64,000 nt of DNA from Anoxynatronum buryatiense. GTDB lineage: Bacteria > Bacillota > Clostridia > Peptostreptococcales > Tindalliaceae. The position numbers were made by a program, and so were the translations under genes. Where the stretch lies: the NCBI RefSeq assembly GCF_900182905.1, contig NZ_FXUF01000003.1, positions 334,262-398,261 on the forward strand, written 5' to 3'. Shown here one piece after another: positions 39,660-47,703 of the stretch. Under the pieces are notes generated by a model. The model made no database searches and had not been told where the DNA came from. It was given only the letters and a program-made list of their open reading frames with translations. The stretch's first letter is position 1. The number at the start of each line of letters is the position of its first letter.

Positions 39660-40199
39660 TTATATCAGTGAGTATGTGATGTTGGTGAAGCGGTATTTCA
39701 CTTTTTGCAAAACAAAATAGGCCGTCAAACCAATGAAAATGCCTGTAAAAATGCTTGCAAACATCATAAATGGTAAGTAAACAAAAATGCGGATATTTTG
39801 AATCATTGCTCCTGCAACGCTTAATTGCGCCACATTGTGTCCCAAAGCTCCCAATACGCTGACGCCCACAAGACTTAAAAAACGTTTCAAGAAATGTAGA
39901 GCTGTCCACATAAGAAGTGTGCTGAAAAGCGCTCCGGCCAAGCCATACATCATTGAGGTGACTGCACCCGTCAGCATGCCAGCCATAAAAACACGCATCA
40001 AATTGACAGCAAGGGCAAAACGAAGGCCAAAAAGAACCAACGCCATTAATCCAATAATGTTTGCCAGACCAATTTTGGCACCAGGCACAATTCCCATAAA
40101 TGGATTTGGGATGAATCCTTCAATAATATGCAGTGCCAATCCCAAAGACGTTAATATTCCAAAATAAACAACTTTTTTCGTCGGATTCAATATTCTCAC
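39660..40199 (-). CDS. Gx transporter / heptaprenyl diphosphate synthase component I-like membrane protein
   Basis: The 179-residue protein has five or six membrane segments and the family blocks PNPFMGIVPGAKIGLANIIGLMAL and GALGHNVAQLSVA. It matches the Hpre_diP_synt_I family (Pfam PF07456), despite its name more like a small membrane transporter of the Gx type. The substrate is unknown. The start is uncertain: a GTG at 40199 or a TTG at 40190, both with weak sites. It follows the rnf terminator. Confidence 0.82.
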   Translation of the reverse strand: MRILNPTKKVVYFGILTSLGLALHIIEGFIPNPFMGIVPGAKIGLANIIGLMALVLFGLRFALAVNLMRVFMAGMLTGAVTSMMYGLAGALFSTLLMWTALHFLKRFLSLVGVSVLGALGHNVAQLSVAGAMIQNIRIFVYLPFMMFASIFTGIFIGLTAYFVLQKVKYRFTNITYSLI

Positions 40200-40270
40200 T
40201 TCTTTCGCTTCTTAATCCATAAAAAGTGTAACATTTAAAGAGGAGCATGGCAAGCTAAATACACCAATGC

Positions 40271-40313
40271 CATAAAAACAGAGCCGCCCTGAGGATTACT
40301 CGTGCGGCCCTGT
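40271..40313 (-). terminator. Terminator after rnfCDGEAB
   Basis: On the minus strand the arms AACAGGGCCGC and GCGGCTCTGTT form a hairpin followed by TTTTAT. It begins 13 bases past the rnfB stop and closes the rnf operon. Confidence 0.87.
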
Positions 40314-40325
40314 TCTTTTGTGAGG

Positions 40326-41156
40326 TTAGCTTACAGCCGTCTCTTCGGTTGCTTTTTTCACTTTACCTTCAATTGCCTTGGTGGGACACTTACCCACACA
40401 GATATAGCAGTTAGTGCACTTCTCATAGTTGATGAAGGCAAGATTGTTTTCGAAATCAATAGCACCTTCAGGACATGCTTTCACACAAATCTGGCACCCA
40501 ATGCATCCGACACTACATTTTTGCCTGACTAACTTCCCAGAATCATTGCTGTTGCAAGTAATCACTACTTCCTGATGGAAGGGCGTCATGACAATAACAT
40601 TTTTGGGGCAAACTTCAACGCATTTCAAACATCCTGTACATTTTTCCGGAATGATTTTGGCAAGATGGTCTTCAGTCATTTCGATGGCTCCAAATGGACA
40701 AACGTTCTTGCATGTTCCAAGTCCCAGGCAACCAAACTTACAGGATTTACTTCCTCCGCTGACCAGATTTGCTGCTACACAATCTGTGATGCCATTGTAG
40801 ATAAACTTTTCCTTGCAAGCATCGCTGCCGCCATTGCAGATTACTTTCGCTACCTGTCTGGTACTTCCAGTCACTTCCACGCCCATTACCTCTGCAAGTT
40901 TCTGAGCAAGTTCCGGTCCACCAACAGGACACCCATCCACAGCTGCTTCACCAGATGAAACAAGTTTAGCGAAACTATCACAGCCCGGAACACCACAGCC
41001 GCCACAATTGGCACCTGGCAGTAAGTCTCGAATCGTTGTCACTTTTGGATCAACGTCCACTTTGAATTTTTGTGATGCATATGCTAATCCGGCGCCAAAT
41101 ACTAAACCAAGTCCACCCAGACTGGCCACCGGATATAAAATTCCTTCAATGGTCAT
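40326..41156 (-). CDS. rnfB: Rnf complex iron-sulfur subunit RnfB
   Basis: RnfB is the likely ferredoxin entry point of the Rnf complex, which couples ferredoxin oxidation to NAD+ reduction and ion pumping. The 276-residue protein has one N-terminal membrane helix, the NCGGCGVPGC cluster domain (about residue 54), then a Cys-rich region (CKFGCLGLGTC) and ferredoxin-type motifs CTGCLKCVEVCP, CIGCQICVKACP and CTNCYICVGKCP. The ATG follows GGGGAG. It is last in the operon, as in other Clostridia. Confidence 0.97.
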   Translation of the reverse strand: MTIEGILYPVASLGGLGLVFGAGLAYASQKFKVDVDPKVTTIRDLLPGANCGGCGVPGCDSFAKLVSSGEAAVDGCPVGGPELAQKLAEVMGVEVTGSTRQVAKVICNGGSDACKEKFIYNGITDCVAANLVSGGSKSCKFGCLGLGTCKNVCPFGAIEMTEDHLAKIIPEKCTGCLKCVEVCPKNVIVMTPFHQEVVITCNSNDSGKLVRQKCSVGCIGCQICVKACPEGAIDFENNLAFINYEKCTNCYICVGKCPTKAIEGKVKKATEETAVS

Positions 41157-41171
41157 CTACTCCACTCCCCT

Positions 41172-41753
41172 TTAGACCAAGCCCATAAAGCCCATGAATG
41201 CCAAAGACATAAGGCTTGCTGTGATTAAAGCAATTGGAAACCCTTTAAACGCTACCGGCAAGTCAGACAGTTCCATCCGTTCCCGAATAGCTGCAAAAAG
41301 AACGATCGCCAAGGTAAAGCCTATGGCTGCACCAATGGCATGGACAATCAACTCGACCAAATTATAGTCATTTTGAATATTGAGGAGTGTCAAGCCCAGT
41401 ACTGCACAGTTGGTGGTAATTAATGGCAAATATACACCCAGTGACTGATATAATGAATAACTGGTTTTCTGAATGACCATTTCAACAAGCTGAACCAAAG
41501 AGGCAATGACAAGAATAAATACAATCGTCTGCATATATTCAATTCTCAGCTTATCAAGTATAAATCTTTGTGCTACATATGTGATAATCGAAGCCATTGC
41601 CATCACAAAGGTAACAGCCATTCCCATACCCATTGCTGTTTCAACCTGTTTGGAGACACCTAAAAAAGGACAGATGCCAAGAAATCGTGAGAGGACAAAA
41701 TTGTTGACAAAAATGGCACTGACGAGAATGATAAAGATCGATGAGCCAGACAT
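41172..41753 (-). CDS. rnfA: Rnf complex membrane subunit RnfA
   Basis: The 193-residue protein has six membrane segments and the conserved FVNNFVLSRFLGICPFLGVS near the N-terminus, with a Cys that helps hold an intramembrane iron site with RnfE. It is part of the ion-translocating core. I chose ATG 41753, 8 bases after AGGAGGT; a GTG nine bases earlier lies in that site. Confidence 0.97.
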   Translation of the reverse strand: MSGSSIFIILVSAIFVNNFVLSRFLGICPFLGVSKQVETAMGMGMAVTFVMAMASIITYVAQRFILDKLRIEYMQTIVFILVIASLVQLVEMVIQKTSYSLYQSLGVYLPLITTNCAVLGLTLLNIQNDYNLVELIVHAIGAAIGFTLAIVLFAAIRERMELSDLPVAFKGFPIALITASLMSLAFMGFMGLV

Positions 41754-41766
41754 AGTAGGCACCTCC

Positions 41767-42366
41767 TTAAGATTTTGACTTAGAATAAACCATTTTATTG
41801 AAGATGGCCATCAAAATTCCAAGCGCAAGAAATGCCCCTGGAGCCATAGTCATAATACTCATTGGTTCGAATGCTTCGGGCATTACAGCCATGCCAAAGA
41901 CACTTCCAAACCCAATGAGTTCTCTGACAACACCCAATACAACCAGGGCCAATGTAAAGCCAACTCCCATTCCCAACCCGTCAACGATAGACGCACCTGC
42001 ACCATTTTTGGAAGCAAATGATTCGGCACGACCAAGAATTAAGCAGTTAACCACAATCAAGGGAATGAAAATTCCCAATGCCTGATCAAGTTCAGGTGTA
42101 TAAGCTTTCATCAGCATGCCTACCATGGTGACAAACGTCGCAATGACGACAATAAACGATGGAATTCTTATTTTAGGAGGAATCACATTTCGAATCAGCG
42201 AGATTACAAGATTGCTGCCAAGGAGTACCGCTGTTGTTGCCACACCCATTCCAAGCCCATTGATGGCAGTATTAGTAACGGCTAATGTGGGGCACATGCC
42301 TAATGCTTGCACAAAGATGGGGTTATCTAATACAATTCCACGTCCAAAAACTTTTCCCATGTTCAC
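41767..42366 (-). CDS. rnfE: Rnf complex membrane subunit RnfE
   Basis: The 199-residue protein has six membrane segments and is an inverted-topology relative of RnfA, with the block NPIFVQALGMCPTLAVTNTAINGLGMG carrying the conserved Cys. It belongs to the ion-pumping core. A GTG at 42366 is best spaced (8 bases) from AGGAGG; an ATG at 42360 is also possible. Confidence 0.96.
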   Translation of the reverse strand: MNMGKVFGRGIVLDNPIFVQALGMCPTLAVTNTAINGLGMGVATTAVLLGSNLVISLIRNVIPPKIRIPSFIVVIATFVTMVGMLMKAYTPELDQALGIFIPLIVVNCLILGRAESFASKNGAGASIVDGLGMGVGFTLALVVLGVVRELIGFGSVFGMAVMPEAFEPMSIMTMAPGAFLALGILMAIFNKMVYSKSKS

Positions 42367-42382
42367 TTTATCCACCTCCTGA

Positions 42383-42916
42383 CTAATTATTCAATATATC
42401 TTCGTAAAGTGCTGCTGCAGCTCGCACACCATTGTTAACCGCTTCACTGGACACAGTGGCACCGGCTATTGTATCCACAGCAATAGAGCTGTCTGCTGTA
42501 AGACCAGTAAATTGAGTCTTATAGCTCTCTTCGGTTATTTTAGTCCCAAGGCCTGGAGTTTCAGTCTGTTCAAGAATTTCTATGCCCGTAATTTCAGCAG
42601 TGGCATCAATACCCACCATCATTTCAATGGGACCACCATATCCTCCCGGAGCCACTTTGATGGTGAAACCAACCAAATCTCCACCCTTGTATCCGGCATA
42701 AACCTCTTTTATCATTGATGATGCACTGATCTCTTCGTGATCAACAGGCTCAAAACTGTCAGCCTCAGAGAGTAACACTTGCATGGAAGCAATATCCCCC
42801 GCCATTGCACGTTCCAAAATAATGCCTTCTGTCATACTGTTCGTGATCCCAAGCACTAGCCCAGCGATACTCGTAATCAATAGTAGAATAAGGCCCATTT
42901 TAATCATATCACGCAT
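42383..42916 (-). CDS. rnfG: Rnf complex FMN-binding subunit RnfG
   Basis: The 177-residue protein has one N-terminal membrane helix and an FMN-binding domain. The motif DTIAGATVSSEAV carries the Thr expected to bind FMN covalently through ApbE. It also shows PGLGTKI, typical of this family. It overlaps the end of rnfD by 8 bases. Confidence 0.96.
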   Translation of the reverse strand: MRDMIKMGLILLLITSIAGLVLGITNSMTEGIILERAMAGDIASMQVLLSEADSFEPVDHEEISASSMIKEVYAGYKGGDLVGFTIKVAPGGYGGPIEMMVGIDATAEITGIEILEQTETPGLGTKITEESYKTQFTGLTADSSIAVDTIAGATVSSEAVNNGVRAAAALYEDILNN

Positions 42917-43862
42917 GTTGTTTCTTCACCTCCCCATAAATAGCCGGGACCGTATAACGCTCTATTAATGGTGTAGCCACGTTCATTAACAGGATTGAAA
43001 AGCCTACCCCTTCATTGAAACCGCCAAACAAACGAATCACTGTAGTCAGCAATCCACATCCGAAGGCAAATATGATACGTCCTTCACTTGTTACCGGCGA
43101 ACTGGCATAATCTGTAGCCATGAAAATAGCACCAATCATTAATCCACCAGAAACAACATGATAAGCCATATAGTGGAAGTTAAATCCACTGTATATTAAT
43201 GTTAATGCAGCCACTGTACCAATATAGATCAACGGTATACGTATTGCAATTACATTTCTGTATATCAAGTACAATCCACCTAACAATAAAAGAAGTGCAG
43301 AGGTTTCACCCATACAACCACCAATATTGCCTACAAAGCTGTCAAAAAGCGATGGTGCATTGCCAGGTACCATCATTTGACCTTTTACAAAACTCAGTGG
43401 TGTCGCTGTTGAAACTGCATCAGCCCCAGGGGTAATCCACTCCGTCATTCGCCCTGTCCAAGACAGTGTCAGCAAAATTCTGGCAGCCAAAGCCGGATTC
43501 ATAAAGTTTTTTCCTAATCCACCAAAAAGTTGTTTAACCACGACAATAGCAAATGCAGAGCCGATCATGGGAATCCACCAAGCGGAGGCAGCTGTTATGT
43601 TTAAAGCAATCAACAAGCCCGTAACAACAGCACTCATATCACTGATGGTTACTGGTTGCTTTCTCAACTTCTGCATAACGGCTTCTGCCATCACCGCTGT
43701 AATCACGGCAATTAGAATTAGAATCAGTGCTCTGGTTCGAAAAAAATACACGGCACCAATCGTTGCCGGCAAAAGTGCGATCACTACATCGGACATGACT
43801 TTTTGAACACTGCTTTCATCACGAATATGGGGTGATGAAGAGACAATGAGTTTTTGATCCAT
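42909..43862 (-). CDS. rnfD: Rnf complex membrane subunit RnfD
   Basis: The 317-residue protein has about ten membrane segments. The motif DAVSTATPLSFVKG contains the Thr that is flavinylated in RnfD/NqrB proteins, and GGLGKNFMNPALAAR is conserved. It forms the core of ion translocation with RnfA, RnfE and RnfG. The ATG follows GGGAGGG. Confidence 0.97.
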   Translation of the reverse strand: MDQKLIVSSSPHIRDESSVQKVMSDVVIALLPATIGAVYFFRTRALILILIAVITAVMAEAVMQKLRKQPVTISDMSAVVTGLLIALNITAASAWWIPMIGSAFAIVVVKQLFGGLGKNFMNPALAARILLTLSWTGRMTEWITPGADAVSTATPLSFVKGQMMVPGNAPSLFDSFVGNIGGCMGETSALLLLLGGLYLIYRNVIAIRIPLIYIGTVAALTLIYSGFNFHYMAYHVVSGGLMIGAIFMATDYASSPVTSEGRIIFAFGCGLLTTVIRLFGGFNEGVGFSILLMNVATPLIERYTVPAIYGEVKKQHA

Positions 43863-43881
43863 TCTGTTTCCCTCCCGTCAA

Positions 43882-45210
43882 CTATTTCTTTTCCTGTCGC
43901 TTTTTAGCCATAATACTGCTTTTTGCGACTCGGATAGAATGAACCAGCGGCCGTTTCGATGGACAAATATATGAGCAGGACCCACATTCAATACAGTCCA
44001 TAGCGTGATACTTCTCTGCTTCATCCATGCGTTCTTTTAATGCATTTTCACTGATCATTAGCGGCATCAGATGAATGGGACACACATCAATACACTTGCC
44101 ACATCGAATACAATTCACCGGATCCGGAATAATGGCTTCGTTTTCATTAAAGGCTAGTATACCTGAAGTCCCTTTGCCAACAGGGATTTCATCCATTTCC
44201 TGGGCTATTCCCATCATAGGACCTCCCAAGATCAGTTTGCCGGGAGTTTCTTTATAGCCACCGCACTGTTCAATAAGATCAGCAACAGATGTTCCAATTC
44301 GTACTCGCAAGTTTTTTGGTTCTGAAATACAAGTTCCTGTTACTGTTGTGATTCGATCGACTAAAGGCATTCCCGTCCTAAAGCTATGTGCGATTTGGAA
44401 TGCAGTGCCGATATTATTGACCACAACGCCGGAATCCATCGGAAGTCCGCCTGAAGGTACTTGTCTTCCGGTACAGGCATCAATTAATTGTTTTTCAGCT
44501 CCCTGAGGGTACTTTGTTTGCAGCGAAACCACCTGAATGCCAGGAGTTTCCGAAACTGCCTGCAACATAGTTGTAATCGCATCTGGTTTGTTGTTCTCAA
44601 TGGCAATATAGCCCTTTTCGGCGCCGACAGCCTTCATAATAATGAGTAGCCCTTCCACGATCTCACCGGAACTTTCTATCATGAGGCGGTGATCAGCAGT
44701 CAAGTAAGGCTCACATTCAGCACCATTAATAATAACAGTATCAATGGGTTTTTCAGCCGGAGGTGAAAGCTTAACATGGGTCGGGAAAGTCGCCCCCCCC
44801 ATACCAACAATGCCGGCTTCTTGAATTACTTTTGTTATTTCGCTTGATTCCATCAACTTATAATCACCAGGGGATACCACGCTCTCATGCACTTCAAACT
44901 TTCCGTCCGATTCAATAACAACACAAACTGCTTCCCGTCCTCCGCCAATGGCACGAACAGCAACTTCCTTCACTTCGCCCGAGACACTGGAATGGATTGG
45001 TGCAGACACAAATCCCTGTGCTTCACCAACCATTTGCCCCACCTTAACGTGATCTTTTACTTTCACAACCGGTTGGCAAGGCGCACCAATATGCTGGTGG
45101 AGTGGGATGATGACTTTCTGTGGATCCCTGGCTGTTTCTATTGACAGAGATTCCGTCGCTTTCTTGGATTCCGGCGGATGAATCCCGCCCTTGAAAGATA
45201 AAAATTTCAT
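43882..45210 (-). CDS. rnfC: Rnf complex NADH-side subunit RnfC
   Basis: The 442-residue peripheral subunit binds FMN and NAD(H). It shows HIGAPCQPVVKVKDHVKVGQ near residue 40, EAGIVGMGGATFPTHVK (NuoF-like), and two 4Fe-4S motifs CIRCGKCIDVCP and CIECGSCSYICPSKRPL. I chose ATG 45210; AGGGGTG lies about 9 bases before it. It opens rnfCDGEAB and overlaps the end of the ATPase gene upstream by one or a few bases in effect, so the signalling cluster and rnf are probably on one transcript. Confidence 0.96.
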   Translation of the reverse strand: MKFLSFKGGIHPPESKKATESLSIETARDPQKVIIPLHQHIGAPCQPVVKVKDHVKVGQMVGEAQGFVSAPIHSSVSGEVKEVAVRAIGGGREAVCVVIESDGKFEVHESVVSPGDYKLMESSEITKVIQEAGIVGMGGATFPTHVKLSPPAEKPIDTVIINGAECEPYLTADHRLMIESSGEIVEGLLIIMKAVGAEKGYIAIENNKPDAITTMLQAVSETPGIQVVSLQTKYPQGAEKQLIDACTGRQVPSGGLPMDSGVVVNNIGTAFQIAHSFRTGMPLVDRITTVTGTCISEPKNLRVRIGTSVADLIEQCGGYKETPGKLILGGPMMGIAQEMDEIPVGKGTSGILAFNENEAIIPDPVNCIRCGKCIDVCPIHLMPLMISENALKERMDEAEKYHAMDCIECGSCSYICPSKRPLVHSIRVAKSSIMAKKRQEKK

Positions 45211-45218
45211 TCTCCTGA

Positions 45219-45776
45219 TCACCCCTTAATAGGTTGTTGATATAACTCATCTATTTCTTCTTGCAGTGATTGCTTAATCCAGGCAATGACATCAGGGTGA
45301 TTCAGCGGCACGTCTTCTAACATAGGCCGCAGCTCCTGCGTGTTAAATGTCAATTTGCGCTGGTTGAAGCAGTGTTCGTACTGCAAGTCAAAATCATTAT
45401 CGTTCATTAATATTAGAGCTATCGTTTCTGCCATATTTCCCAATGGCATTCTGTCAATATGCGACAGACGAAACCACGCAATCAAATCAGTGCCACATTC
45501 CTCAACTGATTTGATTTCCAGGCTGCCGTCGCACTCTTGAGCCGCTTGGTTTAACAAGGGAATTCCAAGGCCAACACGCCGGGTTTTTCGAGTTGTTGTA
45601 AATGGATCTTTGACGCTATTCAGTAAATCTGTAGCCATCCCTTTACCATTGTCTTTAATTTGGATTTCCAGGCGGTCGTCCACGGTGTCTTCATGAACAA
45701 TAATGTTAATCAGGCTGGCGTCAGCACTGATAGAGTTTTGAACAATGTCAAGTATATGCAGTGCCAACTCTTTCAT
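45219..45776 (-). CDS. GHKL/histidine kinase-type ATP-binding protein
   Basis: The 185-residue protein starts MKELALHILDIVQNSISADAS and has the ATP-lid motifs IQIKDNGKGMATDL and RRVGLGIPLLNQAA of a histidine-kinase ATPase domain, but no dimerisation or phospho-acceptor His domain. The C-terminal part (GNMAETIALILMNDNDFDLQY) is family-specific. Relatives occur beside [FeFe]-hydrogenase genes in Clostridia. The start overlaps the PHP gene stop (TAATG), and rnfC follows 8 bases after its stop. Confidence 0.85.
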   Translation of the reverse strand: MKELALHILDIVQNSISADASLINIIVHEDTVDDRLEIQIKDNGKGMATDLLNSVKDPFTTTRKTRRVGLGIPLLNQAAQECDGSLEIKSVEECGTDLIAWFRLSHIDRMPLGNMAETIALILMNDNDFDLQYEHCFNQRKLTFNTQELRPMLEDVPLNHPDVIAWIKQSLQEEIDELYQQPIKG

Positions 45777-46501
45777 TATTTCGCCTCCTGATGCCGCGAT
45801 AAACATTGCAGCAACTGTTTGATGCTTACCTGTTTCAACTCAACAAAAAAAACCTGTTCCAGAAGATTGCCCAGGTTGTGAGCGTCTGAACTGATAATCT
45901 GTCGGTAAATTGCTAATTGCTTTTGTAGACTAACAGGCAACGCTCCGCCGTTATTCTTGACTACTTCGATAGAATGAATTGGAAGCTCTGAGGGAATAAA
46001 ACCTAGATTTGAAAGAATGCTGAAACTGTCTCGGTTAACATGAGCCGGTACCGGTACTCCTCCATAATCAATTATTTTCTTAATTAACTGGTCGAACGAT
46101 AATTGAATTGCATTCATTAGCAGTCGATTATCTTCATCTATAAGTCGATCCATTGAGTCGAAGAGCCATTGATGTCCAAAAATATCAGGTCTATTCTGCA
46201 AAGGCGGAAGGTGTCTTTCAATATCTTTGTAAAAGCTGGCCAATGCAGTATACTCATTAAAGTATGCGAGCAAATGAACTTCTTCCTGCGTTGTAATTTC
46301 TATGCCTGGAACTACCAACAATGGTGTGTTTTGCGATGCCTTGATGCAGGCAGACACGTTGCCTATGGCGTTGTGATCGGTAATTGCAATCATTTGCAAT
46401 CCTTTTAGTATCGCCATATTCACGATATTGTTGGGGGTCATATCTTCGTCTGCACAAGGAGAGAGTACGCTATGGATATGAAGGTCTACATAGACTTTCA
46501 T
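45776..46501 (-). CDS. PHP-domain metal-dependent phosphoesterase
   Basis: The 241-residue protein has the PHP metal-binding motifs: HIHS at residues 8-11, ITDHNAIGN near 40, PGIEITT near 66, PAHVNRDS near 152 and SSDAHNLGN near 212. It should hydrolyse a phosphoester; the substrate is unknown. In Clostridia such a gene commonly sits with DRTGG and ATPase genes near hydrogenase operons. It overlaps both neighbours by a few bases. Confidence 0.88.
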   Translation of the reverse strand: MKVYVDLHIHSVLSPCADEDMTPNNIVNMAILKGLQMIAITDHNAIGNVSACIKASQNTPLLVVPGIEITTQEEVHLLAYFNEYTALASFYKDIERHLPPLQNRPDIFGHQWLFDSMDRLIDEDNRLLMNAIQLSFDQLIKKIIDYGGVPVPAHVNRDSFSILSNLGFIPSELPIHSIEVVKNNGGALPVSLQKQLAIYRQIISSDAHNLGNLLEQVFFVELKQVSIKQLLQCLSRHQEAK

Positions 46502-46833
46502 AACACATCTGCACCCGTCAACTTAATTGCCAGTTCATACGCTGTCAGGGATGATTGAAAAAGGGGTATTCCTTCATCATTGGCCTTCTTAATTGTTTCA
46601 TGAGGAATATCTGCATCTTCTACTACCACGATACAGCTAATATCTGCCATCAGCGCAACGGCCAGTATATTCAAATTGGTCTGGATTGTTATCCATAATT
46701 GTTTTTCCTGCGCTCGTCCCATAACCCAACTGAGCATATCACCAATGTAAATGCCTTCAATTTCCCGCTGAAGTCCATTTGCGCCAGCAATCAAGGTCAG
46801 GTCGTTATTCTGGCATAGTCCTTCTACTGTCAT
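46498..46833 (-). CDS. DRTGG-domain small protein
   Basis: The 111-residue protein is a single DRTGG-like domain (LTLIAGANGLQREIEGIYIGDMLSWVMG, then ADISCIVVVEDADIPHETIKKANDEGIPLFQ). DRTGG domains occur in phosphotransacetylase and pyrophosphatase proteins and are thought to bind nucleotides. Here the domain stands alone. The gene overlaps the PHP gene (ATGA). Confidence 0.82.
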   Translation of the reverse strand: MTVEGLCQNNDLTLIAGANGLQREIEGIYIGDMLSWVMGRAQEKQLWITIQTNLNILAVALMADISCIVVVEDADIPHETIKKANDEGIPLFQSSLTAYELAIKLTGADVL

Positions 46834-46866
46834 GTCGGCACCTCCTTTATCTTCATTGATGGGAAT

Positions 46867-47292
46867 TCAAGTCGATTGATGGAAGATGATCTGCAACTTT
46901 GTAAATTTACCGACTTCCGATTCTATCACGAACTCGTCGGAGCATCGTTTCATATTTGGAAGCCCCATGCCTGCTCCAAATCCAAGTTCTCTAACATCTT
47001 TTGATGCAGTGGAATAGCCTTCTTTCATTGCCAATTGAATATCAGCAATCCCCGGGCCCCTGTCTAAGATAACCAGTTCAATGATTTCGGGATTTAGAAT
47101 AAATTCAATGCTTCCTCCATCTGAATGTATGATAATATTCATTTCCGCTTCATAAGCGGCAACTGAAACACGTCGGATAATATCAGGTCGAACGCCAACT
47201 TGTTTCATGATTTTTTTAATTTGACTGGATACTTCTCCAGCCCTCTTGAAATCATTTTTTTCAACAGCATATGCACGCTGAATTGTAACCAC
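46867..47292 (-). CDS. RsbW/anti-sigma-type ATP-binding protein
   Basis: This small GHKL ATPase of the RsbW/SpoIIAB class has the motifs RRVSVAAYEAEMNIIIHS, LVILDRGPGIADI and GFGAGMGLPNMKRCSDEF (N, G1 and G2 boxes). It may be a protein kinase or an anti-sigma-like switch; no sigma factor is nearby. The start is unclear. A GTG at 47292 (141 residues) has a poor site, whereas an ATT at 47283 lies 5 bases after GGGGTGG and gives 138 residues. The frame open to 47361 overlaps the previous gene and is unlikely. It lies between two DRTGG genes. Confidence 0.82.
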   Translation of the reverse strand: MVTIQRAYAVEKNDFKRAGEVSSQIKKIMKQVGVRPDIIRRVSVAAYEAEMNIIIHSDGGSIEFILNPEIIELVILDRGPGIADIQLAMKEGYSTASKDVRELGFGAGMGLPNMKRCSDEFVIESEVGKFTKLQIIFHQST

Positions 47293-47299
47293 CCCATCA

Positions 47300-47656
47300 C
47301 TATTTGTGGATGATATTTGCTCCGCTAAGTCCTTTGGAGTATAAAATTCCCGAAGCAACAAAAAGAATATTCCTTGTTGTCATTGTCACGATGTCATTTT
47401 CTTCTGCCATGCGTATGGTTTCCTCGTCCGGGCGTTTCCCTCTGACAAATACAATGGAATGGATATCCATCATTTCAGCAGTTCTAATGGTGTGTGGGTT
47501 GGTTAGTCCTGTAAGAAGCAGTGTTTTGTCATCTACAAATGCCAACACATCACTCATGAGATCTGCTGCAAAGGCATTAGTGACCTCTCGGTCAAGGAAC
47601 TGGTGACCAGATAGTATTTCTGCATCCAACAATGATTTTATCTCCAACAATTTCAT
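47300..47656 (-). CDS. DRTGG-domain protein
   Basis: The 118-residue protein begins MKLLEIKSLLDAEILSGHQFLDREV and has the core AFAADLMSDVLAFVDDKTLLLTGLTNPHTIRTAEMMDI, a DRTGG-type domain. It is a paralogue of the gene at 46498-46833. The ATG follows AGGAGGT by 7 bases. It opens the five-gene signalling cluster upstream of rnf, 48 bases after the NlpC/P60 gene. Confidence 0.84.
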   Translation of the reverse strand: MKLLEIKSLLDAEILSGHQFLDREVTNAFAADLMSDVLAFVDDKTLLLTGLTNPHTIRTAEMMDIHSIVFVRGKRPDEETIRMAEENDIVTMTTRNILFVASGILYSKGLSGANIIHK

Positions 47657-47703
47657 CGCGTGACCTCCTTGAAGATTATTTTGCTCATGGCTATCCTGCA
47701 AAG

